Source: Candidatus Latescibacterota bacterium
GTDB lineage: Bacteria; Latescibacterota; UBA2968; UBA8231
Assembly: GCA_022827835.1 (NCBI GenBank)
Contig: JAJEIO010000032.1
Span: 1 to 64,000 of the forward strand
Length of the DNA: 64,000 nt
Reading direction: 5' to 3'
Part shown: positions 53,346 to 62,648 of the stretch, in pieces
Numbering within the stretch: the first letter of the stretch is position 1
How the letters are laid out: each line of letters starts with the position of its first letter
The notes under the pieces: model-generated
What the model saw: only the letters and a program-made list of their open reading frames with translations
What the model was told of the DNA's origin: nothing
Database searches by the model: none
Program-made: the position numbers and the translations under genes

Positions 53346-55814
53346 ATGTCTGAGACCACATTGCCGCAGCAAGCTAGGGGCGTCATCATTGGCGCGGGCA
53401 TCGTAGGTTGCAGCGTCGCGTACCATCTGACGAAACTCGGCTGGCGGAATGTCGTCGTCGTCGAACAAGGACCGCTGTTTGAGACCGGCGGCTCGACCTC
53501 GCACGCTCCGGGTCTCGTTTTCCAGCTCAATCCGTCGAAGACCATGACGGGCTTTGCGCGCTATACGGTTGAGCTTTGGAGCGAGTTGGAACTCGATGGC
53601 GAGCCATGCGCCAAGACTGTGGGTAGTCTTGAAGTGGCTTGGACGCAGGAGCGCCTCACGGACCTGAAACGCAAGGCCGGGTATGGCATGAGTTGGGGCT
53701 TGGAAGCCCATCTGCTCAGCGCCGACGAGGCACGCAGTCTGATTCCGATGTTGTCTGATCGCATCTTGGGTGCGCTGCATGTTCCTTCCGACATCCAAAC
53801 AAAGGCGACGAAGCCGGCTGAAGCGATGGCGCGAGAGGCGGAACAAAATGGCGCAGCGTTCTACAGTGATGTCAAAGTTACCGGCTTTACTGTCGCGGAC
53901 GGACGGATTGCGGCGGTCCATACCACGCGCGGTGACATCAAGACGGACCTGGTAGTCGCTGCTACCGGTATATGGGCTCCAAAGGTTGGCGGGCTTGCCG
54001 ATGTGCCCATCCCGCTGTCGCCGATGCAGCATCTCTACGCTGTTACTACGCCACTGCGGGAGCTCGCTGGTGCGACCGAGGATATATCACAGCCGTTCTT
54101 GCGGCACCAAGACGAGGCTATGTACTTCCGGCAGGTCGGCGAGTGCTATGGCATCGGCTCGTATCAGCACGAACCTCTCCTAGTGGATGCCAATGACATT
54201 CTCAACCACGAGGAAGCGCCGGTTGCTCCGGCCGAGATGCCGTTCACGCCGCCTCACTTTGAGAAGGCGATGGCGGCGGCGGGAGAGGTGCTACCGAGCC
54301 TGAAGGGAGTGGGGTTGACGCGCAAGTTCAACGGCCTCTTCTCGTTCACCACCGACGGATTTCCCGTACTCGGCGAAGCACCCCAGGTGCGCGGTTTCTG
54401 GTCGGCGCAGGCCGTCTGGATTACGCACGCTGGCGGCGTTGGCAAGGCGGTCGCTGAGTGGATTGCAAACGGCGAGCCGACCTGCGACCTGCGAGAGTGC
54501 GACATAAGGCGCTTTCATCCGCACGCGTACAGCCGCTCCTACGTCCGCGCCCGGGCTGCGCAACAGTACCGCGAGGTGTACGACATCATCCATCCGCGCC
54601 AGCAGATAGCCAATCCGCGCAACCTCCGCCTGACGCCGTTCTATGCGCGCCAGCGGGAATTGGGCGCTGTCTTCTTCGAGAACGCGGGATGGGAGCGTCC
54701 TCAGTGGTATGGCGCGAACGAGGGGCTACTCGATTCTCTTACCATTACCGGCGCGGCGCGAACTGGCTGGGAGGCGCGAGAATGGTCGCCGACGATTGCC
54801 GCGGAACACGTCGCCACTCGCGAGCGAGTAGCCCTGTTTGATCTCACTCCCTTCGCCAAATTTGAGGTGACTGGAGAAGGCTCGCTTGAAGCACTCCAGC
54901 GCCTTGCGACCAATCAGATGGACAAGCCCGTCGGGACTATCACGTACACGTCTATGCTCACACCTCGGGGCGGCATTAAGTGCGACCTGACCGTGACGCG
55001 CTTGGGTGAAAACCGCTTCATGGTGGTCACGGGTGGAGCTATGGGTCTCCATGATCTGGACTGGATTCAGAAGCATTTACCGGACGACGGATCGGTTGGG
55101 GTGGCTGACATTTCGTCGGGGCTGTGTTGTATCGGCTTGTGGGGGCCGAGCGGGCGCGACTTGCTGGGCCGGGTCTGTGAGGACGATGTAAGCAACGAGG
55201 GGTTTCCCTACTTGACTGCGAAGCCGATACAGATAGCCGAGGTTCCCGCACTGGCGTTGCGCATCTCATACGTGGGAGAACTTGGCTGGGAGATCTACGC
55301 GCCCGCCGAGCAGGGCTTGCGGTTGTGGGATGTCCTGTGGGAGGCAGGCCAGCCGCTTGGAGTTATTGCGGCAGGTGGAGGTGCCTTCGATTCGCTGCGC
55401 TTGGAAAAAGGCTACCGACTGTGGGGGAATGACATCCACACCGAGTACAATCCTTACGAGGCGGGCCTAGGTTTCGCGGTGAGGATGGGGAAGGGCGATT
55501 TTTTAGGCAGGGACGAGTTGAGGAAGATTCTCACCCAAGGACTGACGCGCAAGTTGTGCTGTATGACGCTGGACGATCCCAATGCCGTCGTTATGGGCAA
55601 GGAGCCAATCTTGGACGATGACCGCGTGCTGGGCCACGTGACGAGCGCCAACTACGGCCACTCGATTGGCCTCGGCATTGCGTATGGTTATCTGCCGATG
55701 AACTACGCCGAGGTGGGGACCAGCGTTGACATCCTCTACTTTGGCGAGCGTCTGCAAGCAACAGTTGCGCAGGAGCCTTTGTACGACCCGGAAGGCAAGA
55801 AGATGAAGGCGTGA
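53346..55814 (+). CDS. FAD-dependent dimethylglycine/sarcosine dehydrogenase-type protein with GcvT domain
   Basis: 822 residues. GVIIGAGIVGCSVAYHLTKLGW is the FAD-binding loop, and VEQGPLFETGGSTSHAPGLVFQ is typical of dimethylglycine/sarcosine dehydrogenases, where the His near the start holds FAD covalently in some members. The D-amino-acid-oxidase-like domain runs to about residue 400. The C-terminal half is a GcvT-like tetrahydrofolate-binding domain (FDLTPFAKFEVTGEGSLEALQ, YVGELGWEIYAPAEQG, RLEKGYRLWGNDI). Such enzymes oxidatively remove a methyl group and pass it to folate. The next gene is another GcvT-fold protein 62 bases downstream. Confidence 0.9.
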   Translation: MSETTLPQQARGVIIGAGIVGCSVAYHLTKLGWRNVVVVEQGPLFETGGSTSHAPGLVFQLNPSKTMTGFARYTVELWSELELDGEPCAKTVGSLEVAWTQERLTDLKRKAGYGMSWGLEAHLLSADEARSLIPMLSDRILGALHVPSDIQTKATKPAEAMAREAEQNGAAFYSDVKVTGFTVADGRIAAVHTTRGDIKTDLVVAATGIWAPKVGGLADVPIPLSPMQHLYAVTTPLRELAGATEDISQPFLRHQDEAMYFRQVGECYGIGSYQHEPLLVDANDILNHEEAPVAPAEMPFTPPHFEKAMAAAGEVLPSLKGVGLTRKFNGLFSFTTDGFPVLGEAPQVRGFWSAQAVWITHAGGVGKAVAEWIANGEPTCDLRECDIRRFHPHAYSRSYVRARAAQQYREVYDIIHPRQQIANPRNLRLTPFYARQRELGAVFFENAGWERPQWYGANEGLLDSLTITGAARTGWEAREWSPTIAAEHVATRERVALFDLTPFAKFEVTGEGSLEALQRLATNQMDKPVGTITYTSMLTPRGGIKCDLTVTRLGENRFMVVTGGAMGLHDLDWIQKHLPDDGSVGVADISSGLCCIGLWGPSGRDLLGRVCEDDVSNEGFPYLTAKPIQIAEVPALALRISYVGELGWEIYAPAEQGLRLWDVLWEAGQPLGVIAAGGGAFDSLRLEKGYRLWGNDIHTEYNPYEAGLGFAVRMGKGDFLGRDELRKILTQGLTRKLCCMTLDDPNAVVMGKEPILDDDRVLGHVTSANYGHSIGLGIAYGYLPMNYAEVGTSVDILYFGERLQATVAQEPLYDPEGKKMKA

Positions 55815-55876
55815 AACCCTTGCTTGTTGCGTCGCGTCGAATTGATATAGAAATCCAAACAACTGGAGGTTCTCAG

Positions 55877-57118
55877 ATGGCACAAACTCTGGTAATCGAC
55901 GGTCTCAAGCGGCGTACCTTGCCGATTAACCTTCGGCAGAGCGGCAATAGCGACGCCCAGATGTTAATATCTGCCCGCATCAGGAAGTCTCCGTGGTGGC
56001 ACCTGTCAAAGGCGGCAGGCTGCTGGGCATATACGACGTACAATCACATGTATCATCCGCGCGCGTACGTTAAACCTGAGGATGGCGGACTGTTTGAGGA
56101 GTACAAATATCTAACCGAACATGTCAGCATGTGGGATGTGGCAGTCGAGCGTCAGATTCAGATCAAGGGTCCCGACGCTGCCGATTTTGTGGACATGCTC
56201 ATTACCCGCGATGTACACACCGTAGTGCCGACCATGCAAGCCCGTTATGTGATTCTGTGTAACCAGTACGGCGGCGTCATAAACGATCCGGTGTTGCTGC
56301 GGGTGGCTGACGACGAGTTCTGGTTTAGTATTTCCGACTCCGATCTCCTGCTGTGGGCGCAGGGGGTCAACGTATCCGGCAAGTTCAACGTTGACATCCG
56401 CGAGATTGATGTGTCGCCAGTCCAGATACAGGGCCCCAAGTCCGTGCTGCTGATGGAGAAGATGTTCGGCTCCCACATCAGGGAGATTCCATACTACCAC
56501 CTGATTCACGACACGCTGAACGGCCATGCGGTCACGATTTCGCGCACGGGCTTCTCCGCCGAGGTTGGGTTTGAGATATACCTGCACGGTGCCATGCTCC
56601 ATGCCGACGATGTCTGGCCGCATATCTTGGAACAGGGAGAGGAGTTCAACTTGGGTGTGATCGCCCCCAGTCACGTCCGTCGTTTGGAGGCCGGCATCTT
56701 GTCCTACGGTCAGGACATGGATATAGAGAACAATCCATTTGAAGTCCGGCTTGGCTGGCAGGTGGACCTGAATAAAGGGGATTTCATTGGCAAAGAGGCG
56801 CTGACCAGAATCAAGGAAGAGGGCGTTAAGCAGCGGCTAGTCGGCCTGAAGGTCGGCGGCGAGCCGATTACTTGGTACAACGAGGACTTCTACCTTGTTA
56901 AGGACAGCGACTCGGACGACGATGTAGGCTACGTGACTAGCGCTTTCTGGTCGCCGAGTGTGGGGGCGAACATAGCGCTGGCCGTCATGCCTCGGTCGCA
57001 CTGGAGAAGAGGCACTCAAGTGAAGGTTCAGTTGCCAAAGGACGGCATTGTAGATGCTGAGGTGGTACGGGTGCCGTTCTTTGATCCAACCAAAGAGCGT
57101 CCCAAGAGCGCTTTGTGA
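55877..57118 (+). CDS. GcvT/DmdA-like folate-dependent aminomethyl- or demethylase
   Basis: 413 residues from ATG 55877 with GGAGG nine bases upstream; an earlier GTG in frame lacks this. HVSMWDVAVERQIQIKGPDAADFVDMLITRD is the GcvT N-terminal signature, SRTGFSAEVGFEIYLHG the folate-binding part, and IAPSHVRRLEAGILSYGQDMDIENNPFEVRLGW the C-terminal signature. It resembles dimethylsulfoniopropionate demethylase-type members as much as glycine-cleavage T protein. It probably transfers a methyl or methylene unit from an amine or sulfonium compound to tetrahydrofolate, together with the flavoprotein upstream. The end faces a minus-strand Gfo gene. Confidence 0.85.
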   Translation: MAQTLVIDGLKRRTLPINLRQSGNSDAQMLISARIRKSPWWHLSKAAGCWAYTTYNHMYHPRAYVKPEDGGLFEEYKYLTEHVSMWDVAVERQIQIKGPDAADFVDMLITRDVHTVVPTMQARYVILCNQYGGVINDPVLLRVADDEFWFSISDSDLLLWAQGVNVSGKFNVDIREIDVSPVQIQGPKSVLLMEKMFGSHIREIPYYHLIHDTLNGHAVTISRTGFSAEVGFEIYLHGAMLHADDVWPHILEQGEEFNLGVIAPSHVRRLEAGILSYGQDMDIENNPFEVRLGWQVDLNKGDFIGKEALTRIKEEGVKQRLVGLKVGGEPITWYNEDFYLVKDSDSDDDVGYVTSAFWSPSVGANIALAVMPRSHWRRGTQVKVQLPKDGIVDAEVVRVPFFDPTKERPKSAL

Positions 57119-57122
57119 AAAA

Positions 57123-58382
57123 TCAATCGTCCAGATAGCCTTGGGCTGCCCAGACTTTGCTCGCCAGTTTTTTCGCTGCGGCGTCTGGTTCGATCTCACC
57201 TAAAATACTGCTCGGCGGCTGTCCCTTCTTTTTGCGCTCGGGGTCGGGCGACCAATCGTCTTTGGCGTATTTTTTGCGCACTGACTCGCGGCGGAAGTCG
57301 GGTATTTCCATTGGCGCTGAGTCGTTCAGCGCCGAACGCCATGCTTGGATCCCGGCGATGCTCATGTCTATGCCGCGATACACGTCGAGATAGGGTTGCT
57401 CGCCGGTGCGGATGGCCTCGGCAAAGTGGTAGCTGGTGAAAAAGTCGCCGCCGCCGTGGCCGGCGCGCGCCGCTAGGCCATGATGCACGGGGAAATTGGG
57501 ACTGTACACCGTTTCGACTGGATCGCTCTTGCGCTTTTCCCACGGCTCGTACCACACGCGCAGTCGCTGTTTGTCGCCGTGGCGGCAGTTTTCCATCACA
57601 CCTTTGTTGCCGTGGATGCGGACGTAGTTGCCGTGGCCGCGCAGCGCGCCGTGTAGCGATTTCATCACTGCGTCGTTGTCCATCCGGCAGATGATTACTG
57701 CGGCAGTGTCACTGCGGTTCATGTGCAGCGTTTGGGTGGGGTCGGCGAAATCAAAGGGGATGACAAAGCCGTTCACTTTTACTGGCCGGGTGTCGGTGAT
57801 GTACATGACCGGGGCGATGGAGTGGGTGCAGTAGTACGTGGAGGGTATCCAATTGCGCCAGTGGTCGCGCCCGCAACTGCGCGCTAGTTTCACTTCGGGT
57901 GGGTCGGGGTGGACGTACTCGCCCTCGCCGTATTTGAAGTCGCCGACGCGGCCCTGTTGGTAGAGCCGCTTCATCTCTTGGTTGAAGACCATGTAGGGGT
58001 AGTTCTCGGCGAACATGTAGATTTTGCCGCTTTTTTCGACCGCCCGCGCCAGTGCCACCCCCTCGCCCAAGGTGTGACAGGCTGCGGTTTCGCTCATTAC
58101 GTGTTTGCCGGCGTTGAGTGCTTTGATGGCAAAGGGCGCGTGCTGATGGAAGTAGTTGGCCAGCACGACCGCGTCCATGTCGCAGCCGAGGAATTCGTCG
58201 TAATCGACGAATGTCAGCACGTTGAGGGCCTTGCCTTCTGCCATGAGGCGCTCTTCCCAAATGTCGCAAATGGCGACCAGTTCCATGCTGGTCGCCGCAG
58301 CCGCCTGCATGAAGGAGCGGCCGCGACCGACGCCGACTACGCCGACGCGGATGGGACGTTGTTTGCCGCGTTTTTTGGCCAT
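57123..58382 (-). CDS. Gfo/Idh/MocA family oxidoreductase
   Basis: 419 residues from ATG 58382. IRVGVVGVGRGRSFMQAAAAT is the nucleotide-binding loop. The E-K-P motif is replaced by SETAACHTLGEG, so the usual catalytic Lys is missing at that position, as seen in the group of large, glycosidase-like Gfo/Idh/MocA proteins. YYCTHSIAPVMYITD and GHGGGDFFTSYHFAEAI are further features of that group. The basic C-terminus (VRKKYAKDDWSPDPERKKKG) is unusual. The reaction is uncertain. It is encoded 16 bases after the minus-strand gene at 58399. Confidence 0.85.
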   Translation of the reverse strand: MAKKRGKQRPIRVGVVGVGRGRSFMQAAAATSMELVAICDIWEERLMAEGKALNVLTFVDYDEFLGCDMDAVVLANYFHQHAPFAIKALNAGKHVMSETAACHTLGEGVALARAVEKSGKIYMFAENYPYMVFNQEMKRLYQQGRVGDFKYGEGEYVHPDPPEVKLARSCGRDHWRNWIPSTYYCTHSIAPVMYITDTRPVKVNGFVIPFDFADPTQTLHMNRSDTAAVIICRMDNDAVMKSLHGALRGHGNYVRIHGNKGVMENCRHGDKQRLRVWYEPWEKRKSDPVETVYSPNFPVHHGLAARAGHGGGDFFTSYHFAEAIRTGEQPYLDVYRGIDMSIAGIQAWRSALNDSAPMEIPDFRRESVRKKYAKDDWSPDPERKKKGQPPSSILGEIEPDAAAKKLASKVWAAQGYLDD

Positions 58383-58398
58383 GATTCGATCCTGTGTA

Positions 58399-59742
58399 TT
58401 AAAACGTCCCGGGTTTAGGCGTCGCCGGGGGCCAGTAGCCGTCGGGGTCTTCATCCCACGCCGTGCCGCACATCCGGGAAATAACCGCCCATTCGGCTGC
58501 GGTCAGGTGGGCGTGATTGTGGAAGAGGAAGCGCTGTAGCCCGGCCTCTTCTGAGGCTTGGAGGATGCGGTAGAGATCGCCGGAGGTCATGGGGTCGCCA
58601 CCGTGGGGCATGCGCCCGGTATCGACCCAAGGCAGGATCTTTTGCGAGTCGCCGACCGCGGCGATGGCGCGGCGCGTCTCTTCCTGCACCACCTCGTCAA
58701 AAAAAGCCTGCGGAAATCCCAACTCCATATCGGCTAAGCACTCCACCTCGGGCAGGCGGATGCCGAGCCAAGCGCGGAGCACCGTCCAGCACTGCGCCTC
58801 GCTCAACACCGGATTCCACTCCTGAATCTGCTGTATCCAGCGGGCAACTGTGCCGTACATCCCGTCAAAGCCGCGATGCCAGAAGTAGTGCTTGACCAAG
58901 AGCAAATCCACGATCTGGCCCCAAGCGTGGAAGTCGAGTGCGGTCATGCCGGAAAACACAGCCGAGCGCGGGCCATTGCCCAAGAGCAGTTGGCGCGGCA
59001 ACTCGTCGATGGCTTGGCGAAATTCGCGGCCTTGGCAGATGCCGTCTTCGCGTCGCCAGCGCAGCCAGTAGAGCGCGTCCTCGTTGATGTCGAATAGGTT
59101 CATCTCCGAGAGCACGCCGTAATCGCCATAGTAGGACACTTCGGCGGGCGTGAAGCTCTGGAAGCGCTGGTGTAAATGCTGGCGACCTCGATCAAGTCGT
59201 TCAGCGTCGTAGCCTCTAGCCGTTGCTTCTCGGCGCTGGCCGTCGTTGAGAGGGCGGAAGACTGCGTTGCCGTGGTGATACGTCAGCTCGTAGGGCGACT
59301 CGGTCCAGCCATCGACAATGCCGCCGTCGGCTTCTGGGAAAGCCGCGAAGATGTCCTCCCAAGACGCAGCGTGTAGCTGAGTGCCATAGGGGTCCTCCTC
59401 CAGCGGCAGGCCCTCGGCGGTAATGGTGCCGGAGGCAGGCGCGAAGATCATCACGGTCCAGCCGCGCTCTTTGGCATCAACCAGCATGGCGTGCAGGAGC
59501 TTTTCTTTGTCAGGTTGCAGGGGGACGTCGCGCAGCTCGGCTTTGAGGCCGCGCTTTTGGTAAGGCGCGGGATCGCCTTTGAATGCGGGGATGGTACTCT
59601 GGCCCTGCTCATCGGCAAAGACCAGACGGCCAAAGACAAGGCCGCGGATGCCGCCTTGTTCCCAGGCGTCGAAGATGCGCTCGTAGTCGGACATGACCGC
59701 CTCTAAGGGCTGGCCGATGCGGATCCAGGGGGTCAGAGCCAT
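58399..59742 (-). CDS. conserved protein of unknown function, possible TIM-barrel hydrolase-like
   Basis: 447 residues from ATG 59742, AGGAGAA seven bases upstream. The frame runs much further upstream, but that part is antisense to the dioxygenase-type gene and is not used. No signal peptide. The start (RIGQPLEAVMSDYERIFDAWEQGGIRGLVFGRLVF), RGWTVMIFAPASGTIT and ILPWVDTGRMPHGGDPMTSGDLYRILQASEEAGLQRFLFHNHAHLT suggest a (beta/alpha) barrel like those of polysaccharide-active proteins, but no catalytic pair can be assigned. It is probably in the same transcript as the Gfo gene that follows. Confidence 0.6.
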   Translation of the reverse strand: MALTPWIRIGQPLEAVMSDYERIFDAWEQGGIRGLVFGRLVFADEQGQSTIPAFKGDPAPYQKRGLKAELRDVPLQPDKEKLLHAMLVDAKERGWTVMIFAPASGTITAEGLPLEEDPYGTQLHAASWEDIFAAFPEADGGIVDGWTESPYELTYHHGNAVFRPLNDGQRREATARGYDAERLDRGRQHLHQRFQSFTPAEVSYYGDYGVLSEMNLFDINEDALYWLRWRREDGICQGREFRQAIDELPRQLLLGNGPRSAVFSGMTALDFHAWGQIVDLLLVKHYFWHRGFDGMYGTVARWIQQIQEWNPVLSEAQCWTVLRAWLGIRLPEVECLADMELGFPQAFFDEVVQEETRRAIAAVGDSQKILPWVDTGRMPHGGDPMTSGDLYRILQASEEAGLQRFLFHNHAHLTAAEWAVISRMCGTAWDEDPDGYWPPATPKPGTF

Positions 59743-59877
59743 GGCGTGTTCTCCTGTTGATGGACAGGGCAATATATCGCGTTGGTAGGGTGGCGTCCAT
59801 TGCCGGTTGATTGGAGCAGCGGCTATATTGTCTCCTATTAAAATGCCGACGCTGATTCTGGACAAAGGAGGTGTCCA

Positions 59878-61626
59878 ATGGACCGCGATGTGATGACCAA
59901 CGAAGAGAATTACTGTTTTGACGTGGCTGGGTATTTGCACGTGCCGGGGACGTTGACTCGGCCGGAGGTCGAGCGGCTCAATAGGGAGATCGACGCCATG
60001 GGGGCGACGGAGGGGATGCTGGGCTGGCCGGGGAAGGCGCGGGAGCCGTTCCGCGACTTGCTGGTGCATCCGGCGTTGGTGTGGTATCTCAACCAACTCG
60101 TCGGCCAAGGGTTTATCCTCGACCGCGCACCGGAAGTCTGGTGTGAGGAGACCTGCGACATGGGTGCGCCGCTGGTCGGCGGCAACGAGCCTCGGGACCC
60201 CGCCATTGCGTACTACTTCCAAAACGGGCGGCGCTTCAGCGAGGGGGTGCGGGTGCTGTGGGCGCTGGAGGATGTGGAGGAAGAGGACGGCGGTTTTGTG
60301 CTGGTGCCGTGCAGCCACAAGGGCAATGTGGCGACTCCGGAGGAAGTGGCGACAGGGGCCGACGATATGGGGCTTGTTTTCCAACCGGCGCTCAAGGCGG
60401 GGGATTTGCTGATTGTGGCGCTGGCGACGGTGCAGGGGATGCGGCCGTGGCAGGGGCAAGGACGCCAGCGGCTGTTGAGTTACGAATTTGTGGGGCGCGG
60501 CGCGATCCGCAGCGCAGGGACGGGGCCGAAGACCGAAGCGGAGCCGCGCTCGGAGTGGCACGCTGAATTGAGTGAGGTGCAGCGGGCCTCGCTCTACAAG
60601 CCGGGCTATCAGGCCACGACTCCGCCACCGACGATTGTGACCGATGGAAAGACGACGCGGATGGAGTCCGGAGTCTTTCATCCGTCGCTTTTGAAAGTGG
60701 ATCCCAACAGCGACATTGACTACCGGGAATTTTACTTTTGGGATCTCAACGGCTATCTGGTCTTGCGCGGGGTGATGGACGAGGAGTGGTTGGCTGCGGC
60801 CAACGAGGCGGTGGATCGCTTTGAGGACCGGATTCGAGTCGGTGAAGAGCTGGCGCGAGGATCTAAAAGTCTGGCGGGAACTGGGCGGCCCTTGTTGAAT
60901 GGACTGCTGGAATTGCCCCAGCCGTATTGCGAACCGTTCCGGCGGATGGTCGCGCATCCGGCAGTCGAGCACCGGCTGAACTGGATGGGCGGCAGCGGTG
61001 GGCGGATGGGTGGCGCGACGGGTTTTGTCGCGGTCAAGGGTACCAGCGGCCACGCGCTGCACGACGCTAACGAGCCGCTCAACCCCGGTCGCGGCTATGT
61101 GTACCACAATGGCCGCAGCTATTGCGAGGCGATTACCGTGACTTGGCAGCTCAGGGATGTGCGGGCGGGTGATGGGGGTTTTGCCTGCGTGCCGGGCAGC
61201 CACAAGGCGTACTACAAAATGCCACCCGGCGTGCGGACTTGCGACCGCGATATGGGGTTGGTCAAGCACGTTGAGATGCAGGCTGGCGACGTGCTGTTCT
61301 TTGGCGATGGCGGCACGACGCACGGGGCGTTGGCTTGGAAGAGCGAGATTGCGCGGCGGGGCATCCTAATCAAGTATTCGTCGCGCAACTTCAACCGCAG
61401 CGGCGGCGAGATGGTCCACCCGGAAAACCGCTGGGGCGAATTGGTCGAGGGGATGAGCGACGCCCAGTTGGCGGTGATGCGCGGCCCGGACCGCGATGTG
61501 TTCAACAACAACGTGCCGCGACTGGACGTGGCCAATGGCGAGGTGACCGTGTCGTACGAGCGGGGATCGTCGCTCTACAGCAAGGATGCACCGACCGGGC
61601 CGTTGGCAAAGGACAAGAAAAGTTAA
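59878..61626 (+). CDS. phytanoyl-CoA dioxygenase (PhyH)-type protein with two tandem domains
   Basis: 582 residues, AAAGGAGG upstream. Two related PhyH-like halves: 1-260 (FDVAGYLHVPGTLTRPEVERLNREID, YYFQNGRRFSEGVRVLWALED, GGFVLVPCSHKGN) and 280-582 (YFWDLNGYLVLRGVMDEEWL, YVYHNGRSYCEAITVTWQLRD, GGFACVPGSHKAYY). The second half has candidate iron ligands, HDAN in its middle and the distal TTHGALAWKS. In the first half the matching positions are PLVGG and TVQGMRPW, without these His. So the first half is probably inactive and the second the Fe(II)/2-oxoglutarate oxygenase. The substrate is unknown. Confidence 0.88.
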   Translation: MDRDVMTNEENYCFDVAGYLHVPGTLTRPEVERLNREIDAMGATEGMLGWPGKAREPFRDLLVHPALVWYLNQLVGQGFILDRAPEVWCEETCDMGAPLVGGNEPRDPAIAYYFQNGRRFSEGVRVLWALEDVEEEDGGFVLVPCSHKGNVATPEEVATGADDMGLVFQPALKAGDLLIVALATVQGMRPWQGQGRQRLLSYEFVGRGAIRSAGTGPKTEAEPRSEWHAELSEVQRASLYKPGYQATTPPPTIVTDGKTTRMESGVFHPSLLKVDPNSDIDYREFYFWDLNGYLVLRGVMDEEWLAAANEAVDRFEDRIRVGEELARGSKSLAGTGRPLLNGLLELPQPYCEPFRRMVAHPAVEHRLNWMGGSGGRMGGATGFVAVKGTSGHALHDANEPLNPGRGYVYHNGRSYCEAITVTWQLRDVRAGDGGFACVPGSHKAYYKMPPGVRTCDRDMGLVKHVEMQAGDVLFFGDGGTTHGALAWKSEIARRGILIKYSSRNFNRSGGEMVHPENRWGELVEGMSDAQLAVMRGPDRDVFNNNVPRLDVANGEVTVSYERGSSLYSKDAPTGPLAKDKKS

Positions 61627-61655
61627 TTCCCATCCATCGACACTTGGGAGGAATC

Positions 61656-62648
61656 ATGCGTTTACTCATCCTAATTATCGTCACGGTCCAGCTAGTCGCA
61701 GCCGATGCACCCGACTGGCGGCGACCTGTGGCTACTTATTCTATCGTCGCTCGCGATTCCCTCAGCGGTCAGTTCGGTGTCGCCGTCCAATCCCACTGGT
61801 TTTCCGTGGGGCCCATTGTTCCTTGGGCTCGTCCCGGCGTCGGCGCTGTGGCTACTCAATCTCTCGTTGATCCGGCTTACGGTCCGCTTGGCCTTGAGCT
61901 GATGGCCATGGGTAAGACGGCTTCGGCGGCGCTCACCGCTCTGCTAGCGGGGGATGCCGACGCTGCGGTGCGGCAAGTGGCCATGGTCGATGCCGAGGGA
62001 AATGTGGCCGTCCACACGGGTGAGCGGGCTATTGCCGCTGCCGGTCACCAGACTGGTGCCCAGTACAGCGTTCAGGCGAACCTAATGGACCAAGACAGCG
62101 TGTGGCCGGCCATGGCGTACGCCTACGAAAACGCCGAAGGCGATCTGGCGGAGCGGCTGCTCGTGGCTCTGGAAGTCGCCGAGGCCGAGGGAGGCGACCT
62201 GCGCGGTCGGCAGTCCGCGGCCATCCTCGTGGTCTCCGCTGAGGATACGGGTAGGCCGTGGGTTGATCGCGTGTTCGATCTGCGCGTGGAAGATCATCCC
62301 GAGCCGGTGGAGGAACTGCGCCGCTTGGTGCGTTTGGCGCGGGCTTACCACAAGCTTAACGAAGGCGACGAATGGGTGACCGCAGGGGATATGGAGGCGG
62401 CTATGGATGCCTACCACGCCGCGACCGAGTTGGTGCCGGATGAGGCAACGGGCGGCGAGGCTCCGTTCTGGGTGGGCGTGACCTTGGCTTCTGAGGGACG
62501 CGAGGAGGAAGCGGTGCCCTACTTGCAACGGGCGCAGGCACAGTACGACCGCTGGGCAGACTTACTGCGGCGTTTACCGGCCTCTGGTCTCCTGTCGGCC
62601 GACGCTGCGCTCATAGATCGCCTTACTGCTGCCATGATCGGCGAGTGA
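61656..62648 (+). CDS. exported DUF1028 protein (Ntn-hydrolase-like)
   Basis: 330 residues from ATG 61656 after GGGAGGA. Signal peptide RLLILIIVTVQLVAA. VATYSIVARDSLSGQFGVAVQSHWFSVGPIVPWARPGVGAVATQS is the start of DUF1028, a family with an N-terminal-nucleophile-hydrolase-like fold. GRQSAAILVVSAEDTGRPWVD RVFDLRVEDHPEPVEELRRL is its end. The last 100 residues form a helical, TPR-like addition (YHKLNEGDEWVTAGDMEAAMDAYHAATELVPDEA). The biochemical role of DUF1028 is not established. GTGA overlap with the next gene. Confidence 0.85.
   Translation: MRLLILIIVTVQLVAADAPDWRRPVATYSIVARDSLSGQFGVAVQSHWFSVGPIVPWARPGVGAVATQSLVDPAYGPLGLELMAMGKTASAALTALLAGDADAAVRQVAMVDAEGNVAVHTGERAIAAAGHQTGAQYSVQANLMDQDSVWPAMAYAYENAEGDLAERLLVALEVAEAEGGDLRGRQSAAILVVSAEDTGRPWVDRVFDLRVEDHPEPVEELRRLVRLARAYHKLNEGDEWVTAGDMEAAMDAYHAATELVPDEATGGEAPFWVGVTLASEGREEEAVPYLQRAQAQYDRWADLLRRLPASGLLSADAALIDRLTAAMIGE

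Noticed and set aside
59743..61323. Minus-strand extension making a 974-residue protein with the gene at 58399
   Set aside because: This part is antisense to the well-supported tandem PhyH gene, and a good Shine-Dalgarno and ATG exist at 59742.
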